A stretch of 64,000 nt of DNA from an uncultured Myxococcales bacterium. Its GTDB lineage: Bacteria > Myxococcota_A > Polyangia > Polyangiales > Polyangiaceae. Location: assembly GCA_937872925.1 (NCBI GenBank), contig CALMUT010000372.1, positions 1 to 64,000 on the forward strand, given 5' to 3'. Within the stretch, counting starts at the first letter, position 1, and each line of letters opens with the position of its first letter. Positions 51,635 through 60,922 of this stretch are shown in pieces. The notes below the pieces were generated by a model that did no database searches, was not told the origin of the DNA, and worked only from the letters and a program-made list of their open reading frames with translations. Made by a program: the position numbers and the translations under genes.

Positions 51635-52174
51635 TCAGCCGACTTTTGTGGCGCGTGCGACGGCGCGAAGCGGTGCGTGTCCCGCGACGGCGGATCGGTA
51701 CGGCGACGTACGGCGTTCGTTGGACTGTGCGACCTGCGCCGGAAGCGGTGACGCCGCTCTCGAGGGCGGTGCGCTCACGCGAAGCGCGCCCCGCGCACGG
51801 AGCGCGCGCTCGACGCAGCCGATGAGCACATCGTGATCCGCAGGCTTGAGCAAGACGCGCTGGACGTTCGAAGGCAGAAAGCGACGCTGCGCCAAGTCAG
51901 GTCGGGAAGTGACGACAAGCGCGGCGGCCTCGGGCTGGTGCCGCTGGAACCAAGACAGGAAGCGCACGGCGGGAATTCCGGACACGGATGCTTCAGTAAG
52001 CAAGACGTCCACAGCGTTACATTCGGCGATGCGAATGGCGCGCTCCCAACTGCTCACCCAGGATACTTGCCACTCCGCGTGCGTCGCCATGATCGCACGA
52101 TGAGCGCCTGCAAGCGCGCGCGCGTCGTCGTCGACCCAGAGTATTTTCGCGGGATTTGCTGCGGCTCGTTGCAT
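51635..52174 (-). CDS. Response-regulator receiver protein lacking the phosphoacceptor Asp
   Basis: 179 residues from ATG 52174 (the frame extends further up but that part is not receiver-like). Residues 9-120 are a receiver domain: ILWVDDDARAL (acidic pair), LVVTSRPD (Thr/Ser switch) and VLLKPADHDVL (Lys110). The phosphoacceptor position, normally LLDxxMP, reads LLTEASVSG, so Asp is replaced, probably by Glu61. The C-terminal 55 residues are Arg/Ala/Ser-rich with no output domain. Possibly a phospho-mimic or adaptor. Confidence 0.65.
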   Translation of the reverse strand: MQRAAANPAKILWVDDDARALAGAHRAIMATHAEWQVSWVSSWERAIRIAECNAVDVLLTEASVSGIPAVRFLSWFQRHQPEAAALVVTSRPDLAQRRFLPSNVQRVLLKPADHDVLIGCVERALRARGALRVSAPPSRAASPLPAQVAQSNERRTSPYRSAVAGHAPLRAVARATKVG

Positions 52175-52348
52175 GGCGGCGCACAGGCAACCACCCAAGC
52201 GGCGTCCTGGGCAAAATTCTTGCGCTCGCGGCGATTTGTGGCTCCTGGCGGGCCGCCCCTTCCGCACCCAGCTGTCCCGCCAGGCGCGTCTTGCAATGGC
52301 CTGCACCGGCGCCCGTGCCATCACGCCGACGACAGCGCGCGTGGGGCT

Positions 52349-53515
52349 TTACTGAACCGACACTGCACGCACCGTTCCGGTATTCATCTCTAACAACACC
52401 AAACCGGCATCGTAAGTGCCAATCACGGCGGTAGAGCCGACGATGGCGAACCCTTGAACATAGACGAAGCCCGGCCAACTCGGCGTGACGCGCGACCAGC
52501 CACCGATGTCATTGCGGCGCGCAATCCCCAGAGAGCCTGCCAAGACATGAGGCCGGTTCTGGTCGTCGAACGCGATGGCGTCGAAGGCGGTGCCATCGAG
52601 GTTCCAGTCGCCGCCGCGCTCAGCCGGGTTCTTTCCGATGGCCCCCTTGGACGAGGCAACCAACTCGAAGCCCTTGCTGCCAAGCCGGTGCAACATGCCT
52701 TCGCGGAGCCCAAGGTGCGAAAAACCGCGCACTACCCACAGCGTGCCTTTACGGTCGACAGCGAGATCCCGCACGGGCAAGTCGAGCCCAGCTGGCACAC
52801 CCGTGGGAGGCTCATCGCGCCAGCTGGGTTTGTCGATGTCTAGAGATACGAGCTCACCGCCCCATTCACCACTGTCGGACCCGAGATACAGGCGCTTCTG
52901 GTGAAGCACGGCGTGTTTGGGCCAACCGGGCTTGCTGCGCTTGCGCGTCGGCAGGGCCGCGGTCGTCCATTTGCCCGCTTCGCCGCGATGGAGACGCTCG
53001 CCCGCTAGGATGACGATCGCTTCACCCTGTGCCGCGAGCAAACTGGGTTGCTTGTCGTCGATGGCCGTTGAGGGCGGCGGCGGCACGGACTTCCATGTCC
53101 CGGCACGGTGCTCAAAGAGCCCAGGTTTGCCGCTGCTAGTCTTGGCGAGCACGAGCAGGTGACCGCCAGCGGCAGCGAGGGCACGCGGTTCGGCGCCCCC
53201 GGGCAACGCGATCGGCGTGACGCTGCCCTTGCCCACGTCGAGCAGCGCGGGCGTGGCGGTGCGGACCACGACGCTCTGCTTGCTCTGCAGCAGCCCCGCG
53301 GACACGGCTTGACCGCGACGGAAGTGTGATTCGTCTAGAGTGGGCATGGGCTGGGCGGCGTCCCCGACGGGGCTCGGCACTTTTGCGGAGGGCGGGCGCT
53401 CGCTCGCCTGGACCGTATCGGCGGGAGTGGGCGAAGAGCGCTGTTTGCTGCACGCGATCCCAGCGCCGAGCATGGCGACGCTCAAGCACAACGCGCGACG
53501 TAGATGACATGGCAC
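52349..53515 (-). CDS. Beta-propeller-like lipoprotein
   Basis: 388 residues. Signal LRRALCLSVAMLGAGIACSK with lipobox Cys22 and a Pro-rich linker. The rest is beta-rich with repeated strand blocks as in propeller folds: RALAAAGGHLLVLAKTSS, RDLAVDRKGTLWVVRGFS, AFDAIAFDDQNRPHVLAGS, FAIVGSTAVIGTYDAGLVL. No catalytic residues visible. Probably surface exposed; ligand unknown. Confidence 0.75.
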   Translation of the reverse strand: MPCHLRRALCLSVAMLGAGIACSKQRSSPTPADTVQASERPPSAKVPSPVGDAAQPMPTLDESHFRRGQAVSAGLLQSKQSVVVRTATPALLDVGKGSVTPIALPGGAEPRALAAAGGHLLVLAKTSSGKPGLFEHRAGTWKSVPPPPSTAIDDKQPSLLAAQGEAIVILAGERLHRGEAGKWTTAALPTRKRSKPGWPKHAVLHQKRLYLGSDSGEWGGELVSLDIDKPSWRDEPPTGVPAGLDLPVRDLAVDRKGTLWVVRGFSHLGLREGMLHRLGSKGFELVASSKGAIGKNPAERGGDWNLDGTAFDAIAFDDQNRPHVLAGSLGIARRNDIGGWSRVTPSWPGFVYVQGFAIVGSTAVIGTYDAGLVLLEMNTGTVRAVSVQ

Positions 53516-53548
53516 GGGACAAGTGTAACCGCACCTGGCACTACATGC

Positions 53549-54769
53549 CTAAAACGCCTTCAACCCCGTCATCAACCGCTTGCTGATCACGATGCGTTGG
53601 ATCTGCCCGGTGCCTTCGAAGATGTCGTAGACCTTGATGTCGCGGAACCATTTCTCCAAGAGTGCGTGGTCTTCGCTCAGGGTGCCGTGGGCGCCGCAGA
53701 TTTCGATGGCGTCGTAGCAGGCGCGGATGGCGGCTTGGCCGGCGAGGGCTTTGCTCATGGAGGCTTCTTTGGCGTTGGGGATCGAGTGATCCGCCATCCA
53801 CACGGCCTTCCACGTCAGGATGCGCGCGGCTTCTAGCTGGCGCCCGGCGCGCGCGAGTCGCTCCGCGATGGCCGCGTAGCGCGGGATCGGGCGCGAGAGC
53901 ACGTAGTTGTCTCTGACGAAATCGCAGGCGTATTCGTAAGCGGCGCGGCCGATGCCGATGGCCATGGCCGCGACGAGGGGGCGCGTGTTGTCGAAGGTTT
54001 TCATGGCGGTCATGAAGCCCTCTTTGGTCTGGTACTTCTCTTCACCGCCCAGCAAGTTATCGATGGGCACGCGACAATCTTCGAGCACGAGCTCCGCGGT
54101 TTCGTTGGCGCGCAGCCCCATCTTCTCTTCGATCTTGCCCACGAAGAACCCCGGCGTGCCCTGCTCCACCACGAAGGCGCGGTGTCCGGCGCGGCCTTGC
54201 GTGGGGTCCACCGTCGCAAAGATCACGACCCAGGACGCGCGGCCGCCGTTCGTGATGTAGCACTTGCGCCCGTTGAGCACGTAGGCGTCGCCGTCCTTGC
54301 GACAGCTGGTGCGGATCGCCGCGACGTCACTGCCCGCGCCGGGCTCGGTCAAACCGTAGGCGCCCCAGCGCAGCTCTTTGCTCATGTCGCGGAAGATCCC
54401 GAAGAAGCGCTCTTTCTGTTCCGGCGTCCCGGTCGCGCGCAGGGGCGGTCCACCCAGACCCGCGCCGGGCAAGCACAACATGATGCTGGCGTCCGCCCAG
54501 GCGAGTTCTTCCGCGCCAATGGCGGCGGTGCGGTTGGCTTGGCTCGGCTTCTTTGGGTCGCGCTGCTTCGGCCCCTCCTGAAAGTCCTCCATCGGATTGG
54601 CATCGCCCTTCATCGCCTGGCTCATGGCGTAGAAGGTGCGCAAGAACTCCGTGTCGATGTTCTTCTCGCGATCCCACTTCAGACTCTGCGGGCGAATGAC
54701 GTTCTTGCCCATGTCGGAAAGCGCATCTTTGAGCATGCGCTGCTGTCCGTTTAGCTCTAGTTCGTACAT
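53549..54769 (-). CDS. Acyl-CoA dehydrogenase, catalytic-Glu type
   Basis: 406 residues, normal length. FAD-dependent acyl-CoA dehydrogenase core: WGAYGLTEPGAGSDVAAIRT, GRKCYITNGGRASWVVIFAT, GFFVGKIEEKMGLRANETAE, and the C-terminal VYDIFEGTGQIQRIV with the catalytic Glu region. It oxidises acyl-CoA to enoyl-CoA in the cytosol. It is 10 bp after a second, divergent-sequence acyl-CoA dehydrogenase; the two probably form a heteromeric enzyme. Confidence 0.93.
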   Translation of the reverse strand: MYELELNGQQRMLKDALSDMGKNVIRPQSLKWDREKNIDTEFLRTFYAMSQAMKGDANPMEDFQEGPKQRDPKKPSQANRTAAIGAEELAWADASIMLCLPGAGLGGPPLRATGTPEQKERFFGIFRDMSKELRWGAYGLTEPGAGSDVAAIRTSCRKDGDAYVLNGRKCYITNGGRASWVVIFATVDPTQGRAGHRAFVVEQGTPGFFVGKIEEKMGLRANETAELVLEDCRVPIDNLLGGEEKYQTKEGFMTAMKTFDNTRPLVAAMAIGIGRAAYEYACDFVRDNYVLSRPIPRYAAIAERLARAGRQLEAARILTWKAVWMADHSIPNAKEASMSKALAGQAAIRACYDAIEICGAHGTLSEDHALLEKWFRDIKVYDIFEGTGQIQRIVISKRLMTGLKAF

Positions 54770-54779
54770 CTGCCGCTCC

Positions 54780-55985
54780 TCAGGTAAAGACGCTCTGGGT
54801 TTCGGGCGTGGGCAACACCACCGCGGGGTCCAGGGCTTGGTCCGTAAGCAAGAGCACCGCCAGCTGGTCCATCTGCGCCGTCGTCATGCCGGAAAGCGCC
54901 ATCTGCCGCGCGTCGCGCATCATTTTTTCTACGATCACGTCGCGCATGAAGCCCGCGCCGCCGTGCAGCTGCACCGCGTCGTCCGTGGTGCGCATGGCGA
55001 CCTCATGGGCGTGTGCCACGGCTTGTGCGGTCGCCAGCAAGCAGGCTTTCTCGTCTTTTTTGGCGTCGAAAGACCAAGCCGCGCGCCGTACGAGTTCCCG
55101 CGCGCTCTCGATGTCCATGTGGCGATCCGCCAAGTTGAAGGCGACGGCTTGGAAGTGCCCGATGGGCTTGCCGAAGGCCTTGCGCATATCGCAATACTCA
55201 CGCGTCAGATCGAAGGCTGAGCGCGCCAATCCAACCTGACGCGCTGCGATGGTGAGAGAGTACTTGGCGAAGAAGCGGATCGTAGCCGCAGCAAAGTCAC
55301 CACCGCCCAGCAGGCGGTCTGCTTTGCCCACGGCTACCCGGTCCAGCTTCACCTGGCCGAAGTTGGCACAGGCGAGCCCGAGGGTTTCGTGTCGGCCTGT
55401 GACTTCGAGGCCCTTGGCGCCCTGCTTGACGATGAACGCGCCGATGCCGTTCCAACCTTGGGCGGCATCGACCTGAGCAAAGACGACGAACTGAGCGGCC
55501 ACGGCAGCGTTGCTGACGAAGCTCTTCTCACCGCTCAGCTCGAAGCCGTCGCCCGCAGGCTTGGCCACGGTCACAAATCCGGGTTGGTCGCGATTGGGTT
55601 GCGCTTCGCTCCATGCCACCGCGCCGAACGCGGCCGCCCCGAGCAGCGGCTCGAGCAGCGCGCGCTGCTGCGCGTCGTCACCTAACTCCAGCGCCGCCAG
55701 CGTGAAGGGACCAAAGGACGGCAAGCCGAAGGGCGCGGCGGCATCTCCGTAGGCCAGCTCTTCGTTGATCAGCACCGCGGTCAACAGACCGAGACCCTGA
55801 CCACCCAGGCTCTCGGGCACCCCGGCCGCGCCCAGGGCCATTTCCTGGATCGCGCCGCGAACCTCTGCACTGACCTCTCGCGCCGCTTCGAATTTGCGTG
55901 CTCTGGGCAGAAGCGCGCTCTTGGCGAAATCCGCGACGGTTCCGAGAATCAGCTGCTGATCCTCACTCGGTTCAAAGGAAATCAT
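54780..55985 (-). CDS. Acyl-CoA dehydrogenase-like subunit lacking the catalytic Glu
   Basis: 401 residues from ATG 55985, preceded by GGGAGAAAATCC. It has the family architecture (VPESLGGQGLGLLTAVLINE, GAVAWSEAQ, GEKSFVSNAAVAAQFVV, KAFGKPIGHFQAVAFNLADR, LHGGAGFMRDVIVEKMMRDA). The stretch that should read YEGT reads LSGMTTAQM, so the base is absent. Such subunits pair with an active partner in heteromeric ACADs; the active 406-residue gene follows 10 bp away. It is divergent from an FHA-sigma54 activator that may control the pair. Confidence 0.9.
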   Translation of the reverse strand: MISFEPSEDQQLILGTVADFAKSALLPRARKFEAAREVSAEVRGAIQEMALGAAGVPESLGGQGLGLLTAVLINEELAYGDAAAPFGLPSFGPFTLAALELGDDAQQRALLEPLLGAAAFGAVAWSEAQPNRDQPGFVTVAKPAGDGFELSGEKSFVSNAAVAAQFVVFAQVDAAQGWNGIGAFIVKQGAKGLEVTGRHETLGLACANFGQVKLDRVAVGKADRLLGGGDFAAATIRFFAKYSLTIAARQVGLARSAFDLTREYCDMRKAFGKPIGHFQAVAFNLADRHMDIESARELVRRAAWSFDAKKDEKACLLATAQAVAHAHEVAMRTTDDAVQLHGGAGFMRDVIVEKMMRDARQMALSGMTTAQMDQLAVLLLTDQALDPAVVLPTPETQSVFT

Positions 55986-56123
55986 GGATTTTCTCCCGGT
56001 TTCCGCTTGTATAGCGTCACTATACAATGCGAGCAAGCAAATTCGGCCTGCGGGCCGGGAGCGTGCACCTCGCGCAGCTCCGGAATCGCCCGACCTCAGC
56101 CCGACAACGCTAAGCTCAACGCA

Positions 56124-57515
56124 GTGGCGCAGTTCGACGAATCCGAAGACCAGATGCCGACGGTGGCCAGCGCGCCAACGCCCGCGAGGACGACCGCGCG
56201 TGGACTTTCCTTTGAAGTCATCGCCGGTCCAGATGGTGGCGCGCGCGGTTCGATTCGCAGCGAAAAAATCGTGGCCGGCCGCTCGGTCGCCGCCGATCTG
56301 CGGCTCACCGATGGAACGGCGTCGAGCTTTCACGTGGAGCTGTCGCCCACTCCAGAGGGCATTTTCGTACGGGATTTGGAGAGTCTAAACGGCACCGTCT
56401 TCCACGGCGCTCGGCTCCGATCCGCCTTAGTTCCCAGCGGTTCGACTCTGCAACTGGGCGCAACCCTGCTCCGTGTCGACCTCGACACCCCCGTCGAGGC
56501 GCAGACTGAGCAACTCGCGAGTTTCGGCGCGCTGGTTGGAGATAGCCCGGCGATGCGCGAGGCATTTTCATTGCTGGCACGGCTTGCTGGAACTCACCTT
56601 TCTCTACTGATCGAGGGGCCCACGGGCACTGGCAAGGAACTCGCCGCACGGGCCGTGCACGAGCACAGCGCGCAGGCCGGCGCGCCTTTTGTGGTGTTGG
56701 ACTGCACCGCGATCCCCGCCGCACTGGCCGAGAGCGTGCTCTTTGGTCATGAGCGCGGCGCGTTTACAGGCGCGACCGAGCGGCGCCCGGGCGTCTTCGA
56801 GGCGGCGGGCCCGGGCACGGTGTTCTTGGACGAAGTCGGCGAACTGCCTATGGCCCTACAACCCAAGCTGCTGCGGGTTTTGGAGCAGCGCCAAGTCTCT
56901 CGGGTGGGCAGTGCGAATCCCATTCCGGTCGCGGCGCGGATCGTGTCAGCGACCTGGCGCGATCTGCGTGCGCGCATCAATCAGAAGAAGTTTCGCGAAG
57001 ACCTGTACTACCGACTCGCCCAAGCGCGTGTAGCCATTCCCGCGCTTTCTGACCGACCCGAGGACATTCCGACGCTCGTGCGGCACTTTCTTTCGCGACT
57101 TCCGAAAAGCCAGCAAGGCGCGCGCTCCATTTCACCCGAAGCGCTGCAAGAACTTACAGCCCGCGACTATCCGGGCAACGTACGGGAACTATTGCATACG
57201 GTGGAGCGCGCGGCAGTGCTAGCGGCTGGCGACGTGATCTTGCCGTCGGATCTGTCTTTCGAACGCATGCTGATGGGAGAATGCAGTCGCGCAGGGAGCG
57301 GGCCCGGAATGAGCGACGACGCGCCCACGCAAGCTCTACCCTTGTTCAAGGAAGCCAAGCGCACCCTGATTGACGAATTCGAACGCGACTATTTGGCACG
57401 ACTCATCGCGCGCGCCGATAACAACCTATCCCGTGCGTCAGCACTCGCGGGCATCGAGCGTCACCATCTCCGAGACTTGCTGCGCAAGCACGGCTTGTGG
57501 AGCACGGAGTCGTAG
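56124..57515 (+). CDS. FHA domain sigma54-dependent transcriptional activator
   Basis: 463 residues if GTG 56124 is used (ATG 56154 is an alternative). Residues ~20-105 are an FHA domain (KIVAGRSVAADLRLTD, ASSFHVEL, SLNGTVFHG) that binds phosphothreonine. The AAA+ domain has Walker A GPTGTGKE, the sigma54 contact loop ERGAFTGA, Walker B GTVFLDEVGEL and an arginine-finger region (KFREDLYYRLAQARVAIPAL). The C-terminus is a Fis-type helix-turn-helix (NLSRASALAGIERHHLRDLL). FHA activators are typical of myxobacteria and answer Ser/Thr kinases. Divergent from the acyl-CoA dehydrogenase pair. Confidence 0.93.
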   Translation: MAQFDESEDQMPTVASAPTPARTTARGLSFEVIAGPDGGARGSIRSEKIVAGRSVAADLRLTDGTASSFHVELSPTPEGIFVRDLESLNGTVFHGARLRSALVPSGSTLQLGATLLRVDLDTPVEAQTEQLASFGALVGDSPAMREAFSLLARLAGTHLSLLIEGPTGTGKELAARAVHEHSAQAGAPFVVLDCTAIPAALAESVLFGHERGAFTGATERRPGVFEAAGPGTVFLDEVGELPMALQPKLLRVLEQRQVSRVGSANPIPVAARIVSATWRDLRARINQKKFREDLYYRLAQARVAIPALSDRPEDIPTLVRHFLSRLPKSQQGARSISPEALQELTARDYPGNVRELLHTVERAAVLAAGDVILPSDLSFERMLMGECSRAGSGPGMSDDAPTQALPLFKEAKRTLIDEFERDYLARLIARADNNLSRASALAGIERHHLRDLLRKHGLWSTES

Positions 57516-57527
57516 CCCGACCACCAG

Positions 57528-58301
57528 CTATTTGCAGCTGTCGGCCTTCCAACCGGACTTCGAACCATTCACCGAGCTGCCTTTGTCTTTGCAGAACTTC
57601 TGCATGGCTTCTAGGCACGTGCCGGTCACCTTGAGTGCAGTGCTCACGCTCTTGCCATCGCTACACACGGCGCAACACAGGCGACACTGCCCCCCGTCCT
57701 TGTGCGCGACGGTGCAAGAGCAAGACCCGTCGGCGTCGCAATTCGTACAACATTTCGCCACACCGCCAGGGCCGCTGCAGGCCGCTGGACCTTCGCAGCA
57801 GGGATCCCCCGTGCCACCACAGAGTTTGCACATGCCGCCCACACAAACCCGTCCCACGTCGCAGGAATCGCCCGTGCAACACGCAGCGTCGGTGCCACCG
57901 CATGGAACGCAGGCGCCACCTGCACACACGGCGCCTAAATCGCAGGCGTCCTCATCGCAGCAAGGCGTGCTTGGTTTTCCGCACTCCAGACACACGCCGG
58001 CGGTAGAGCACTTGAGGCCCAGACCAACGCAAGCTTGGCCACAGCAAGGTTCGCCGGCCCCGCCACACGTCACGCACATCGAGTTGCCATTGCAGGTGGC
58101 ACCCGGATCACACCCCAAACCGCAGCACGTCTGACCGGGAGCGCCACAATCCGGACCGGAATCCACGCCGCTCCCACCTTGCCCTGTGGCACCACTGTCC
58201 GGCTGCGACGATAGGGCGTTCGTGTCGTGCGTAACGCTGCAACCGAAAGCGACGGCATGCGCCAGTGCTCCAAACACGGCATACGTCGACGGGGAGCGCA
58301 T
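57528..58301 (-). CDS. Cys-rich repeat lipoprotein
   Basis: 257 residues; signal with lipobox VAFGCS (Cys21) and a short linker. The body holds about 40 Cys in repeated units of CGGxGxPCCxxxxCxxGLxC type (for example CGGAGEPCCGQACVGLGLKC, CGGTDAACCTGDSCDVGRVC), six or so copies. This matches disulfide-rich surface proteins common in Polyangiales. The C-terminal 45 residues differ (ALKVTGTCLEAMQKFCKDKG). Function unknown. Convergent with the sigma54 activator. Confidence 0.85.
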   Translation of the reverse strand: MRSPSTYAVFGALAHAVAFGCSVTHDTNALSSQPDSGATGQGGSGVDSGPDCGAPGQTCCGLGCDPGATCNGNSMCVTCGGAGEPCCGQACVGLGLKCSTAGVCLECGKPSTPCCDEDACDLGAVCAGGACVPCGGTDAACCTGDSCDVGRVCVGGMCKLCGGTGDPCCEGPAACSGPGGVAKCCTNCDADGSCSCTVAHKDGGQCRLCCAVCSDGKSVSTALKVTGTCLEAMQKFCKDKGSSVNGSKSGWKADSCK

Positions 58302-58340
58302 ACTTCAGTCTAGCATGCCGCCTTACACCCGGGCTCGACC

Positions 58341-59174
58341 CTAGAGCGCGCCACGCACACCCAGGTAGGCTCCCCCGGGCGAAGGAGCGACCACGAATTG
58401 CGGCGTCCGAGAACGCTGTGCACGCCTCCCGGGCGCGTCGTCAGCTCCTGACTCTGCAAAGTAAAAGTACGCTGCCCCCGCGTACGCAGCCAAGCCGACT
58501 CCCAACGAGATGTCGGCCACTAAGAACTTGGTGCGAACGGCGTCGCTGTCCGCACTTGAGCAACCGGGCGCGCAGCTCGACTCCAAATCAGAGTACTCAG
58601 CTTGACCAATCGCGGCGAAGGTTCCGAAGCTAATCAGCCCAGCGGTGCCGATGCCAGCAAGTACCCAGAATGCCAGCGGCGGCGCCGTCGAGACTTCGCC
58701 AACAGGAAGCTCCGCGATGATTTCGCGATTCTTCACGCCGGCCTTGATCAACACATCCACCCGGACCTCGGGCTGACCATTCACCTGAAACCCCAACGCA
58801 TGCGGCCCAGGTTCCAGCGCCAGAGGTTTCCCATCCAATCGCCGCGCGACTTCCCGGCCATCAACACGGACAACCACATCGACGATGTCCGCGCCGCTTT
58901 GGCTGCGCGCGCCGAGCACCACAGTGGGCATGCTGCTTTGAACCTCTTCCAACCATCGACCGCAGTCCGCTTGGATGATCGCTGGGCAGCCCCTCGCCGC
59001 GCACACATACAGCCGATCTCTGGCTTCGAGCAGACGCCCAGCTTGACGCAGCTCTTGGCCGCTGAGGTGCGCGGCGGCGCAGACGTCTTTGACAGGGGGT
59101 GCTGCGTGAATCCCTGCAGGGGCGCCCAGCGTCGCTGCCAACATCGCGAGGGACCGAAACTGCAACCACCGCAT
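58341..59174 (-). CDS. Exported PEGA-like protein with membrane helices, partner of a Ser/Thr kinase gene
   Basis: 277 residues from ATG 59174, with signal peptide (FRSLAMLAATLGAPAGIHAA). A helical repeat-like part (CAAAHLSGQELRQAGRLLEA, RDRLYVCAARGCPAIIQADC) is followed by a PEGA-like beta domain (VDVVVRVDGREVARRLDG, LALEPGPHALGFQVNGQPEV) and two hydrophobic segments (LAFWVLAGIGTAGLISFGTF; ISLGVGLAAYAGAAYFYFA). Divergent by 67 bp from a Ser/Thr kinase gene. This pairing is common in Polyangiales and suggests joint function. Confidence 0.8.
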   Translation of the reverse strand: MRWLQFRSLAMLAATLGAPAGIHAAPPVKDVCAAAHLSGQELRQAGRLLEARDRLYVCAARGCPAIIQADCGRWLEEVQSSMPTVVLGARSQSGADIVDVVVRVDGREVARRLDGKPLALEPGPHALGFQVNGQPEVRVDVLIKAGVKNREIIAELPVGEVSTAPPLAFWVLAGIGTAGLISFGTFAAIGQAEYSDLESSCAPGCSSADSDAVRTKFLVADISLGVGLAAYAGAAYFYFAESGADDAPGRRAQRSRTPQFVVAPSPGGAYLGVRGAL

Positions 59175-59241
59175 TGTGCCCCACTCTAGCAAGCGCCGCG
59201 TGGAAACGACCAGCACCCACAGGCGTGATAGGCTTCGCGGA

Positions 59242-60922
59242 ATGGCGCAGACGCCGGAGCCGGAGCGGATCATCGGCAGGTACGCGCTATTTGGAGAGAT
59301 TGCGGCCGGGGGCATGGCCACCGTACACCTGGGACGACTGCTGGGGCCTGCCGGCTTTGCGCGCACCGTGGCGATCAAGCGACTGCATCCGCAGTTTGCC
59401 AAGGACCCGGAATTCGTATCCATGTTCCTCGACGAGGCCCGTCTGGCCGCGCGCATCCGTCACCCTAATGTTGTATCCACCCTGGACGTAGTCGCGTTGG
59501 AGGGCGAGTTGTTCATCGTCATGGACTACGTCGATGGCGAGGGGGGGGGCGGATTGTCTCATCGTCGGGGACGGTGCGGGGGGCGACCCCGGGCCCCGCA
59601 TCCGCGGGCTGCCGGGAGAGGGGGGCCCGCCACTGCCCGTCGACGTGACCGCCGCGATATTTGTCAACGTGCTGCACGGCCTTCACGCCGCTCACGAAAC
59701 TCATGGCGAAACCGGCCGACCGCTCGGACTGATCCACCGCGACGTATCACCGCAAAACATCCTCGTGGGTACAGACGGCGCGGGACGCTTGGTGGATTTC
59801 GGTGTTGCCAAGGCAGCGGGTCGCTCGCAGCAGACGAGAGAAGGGATCGTCAAAGGGAAGATCGCCTACATGGCGCCGGAGCAGTTGCGCCGAGGCCAGC
59901 TCGATCGACGCACGGACCTGTACGCGGCCGCCGTGGTCTTGTGGGAAACCTTGTCCGGCCGGCGACTGTTCGAAGGCGACAGCGACTTTCAGGTCGCCGA
60001 GCAGATCATCCACCGTGGGGTCAGCGAACCCCCGTCTCATTTCAACGCACAGGTCAGCAGCGAATTGGATGCCATCGTCATGCGCGGGACCCTGCGAGAT
60101 CCCGCGCAGCGCTTCGCCACCGCTCTCGAAATGGCAGACGCCCTTGAGCGCTCTACCTCCCTCGCGACTGCCCGCCGAGTGGGACTGCATGTGCAGCAAA
60201 CTGCGGCCGCGGAACTGCAAGCACGCGCGCATCGAGTCGCTTCTCTGGAAGCGGCGACTCCCATGGGCAGCCCGGCCGCGCTTCAGACACCGGCGTCGGT
60301 GCCGCCTTCATCCCACGGGGAGGCATCAGCTGCGTCCGAGCCGACTCGCGCCATTTCCGAACCGCTGCGACCCGTGCAGGGCAACGGCACAGAGCCATCC
60401 CAAGAGTCGACGCGCATGCTTTCGGGGCCTCGCGTCCCTGCGCCCTTCTTCCCGGCGCACGCCACTCAGACGCTGCCAGCGCCCGTCGAACCAACCGTCC
60501 TGACCCGGCGGCCCGATGTCGGAGACCCCGCAAAGACCGAGGGCGCCCACGCACGTCGCGCCGCCCTATTCGGTGTTGGGATTGCGTTTGCGGTGGCATT
60601 CGGCGTCGCGGCGACGCTACTGCTCGTGCGCGCCTCTTCACCGTCCGAAGAAACACCGCCGGCTGCATCCGTTGGTTCCATCGAGCGGCCGATGGGCCCC
60701 AGCACCCCTTCAAGCGCCGCTACACGCTCAACCGCTGACCCAGAACCAGCCAAGCCGGCACCAACAAGTACTGGCACAAGCTCCGCCAGTGCGTCGGCCT
60801 TCGCTGCACCTCGTGCTCCGCGCCCGCTCCCGCGCCCGACTCCGGCTCCGGCGGCAGACAAATGCAACCCGCCCCACTACTTCGATGGACCCATCAAGAA
60901 GTTGAAGCCTGGTTGCTACTAG
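59242..60922 (+). pseudogene. Serine/threonine protein kinase with a one-base frameshift at a G9 run
   Basis: From ATG 59242 the first frame encodes the kinase N-lobe: GEIAAGGMATV (glycine loop), VAIKRL (Lys46), FIVMDYVDGE. At 59541-59549 there is a run of nine G. Removing one G joins it to the second frame, which carries the rest: LIHRDVSPQNILVG (catalytic Asp), VDFGVAKAAG (DFG), YMAPEQLRRGQ, and a C-lobe. A Pro/Ser/Thr-rich linker, one membrane helix (ALFGVGIAFAVAFGVAATLL) and an exported tail ending KLKPGCY complete about 559 residues. The frame change may be a sequencing error, a decay event or slippage-based phase variation. Tail-to-tail overlap CTAG with the last gene. Confidence 0.75.
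59541..59549. repeat. Nine-G homopolymer at the kinase frameshift point
   Basis: GGGGGGGGG sits exactly where the kinase reading frame changes. With eight G the coding frame would be continuous from the N-lobe (VDGE) into the C-lobe (ADCLIVGDG). Such tracts slip during replication and are also where assembly errors occur. Confidence 0.8.
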
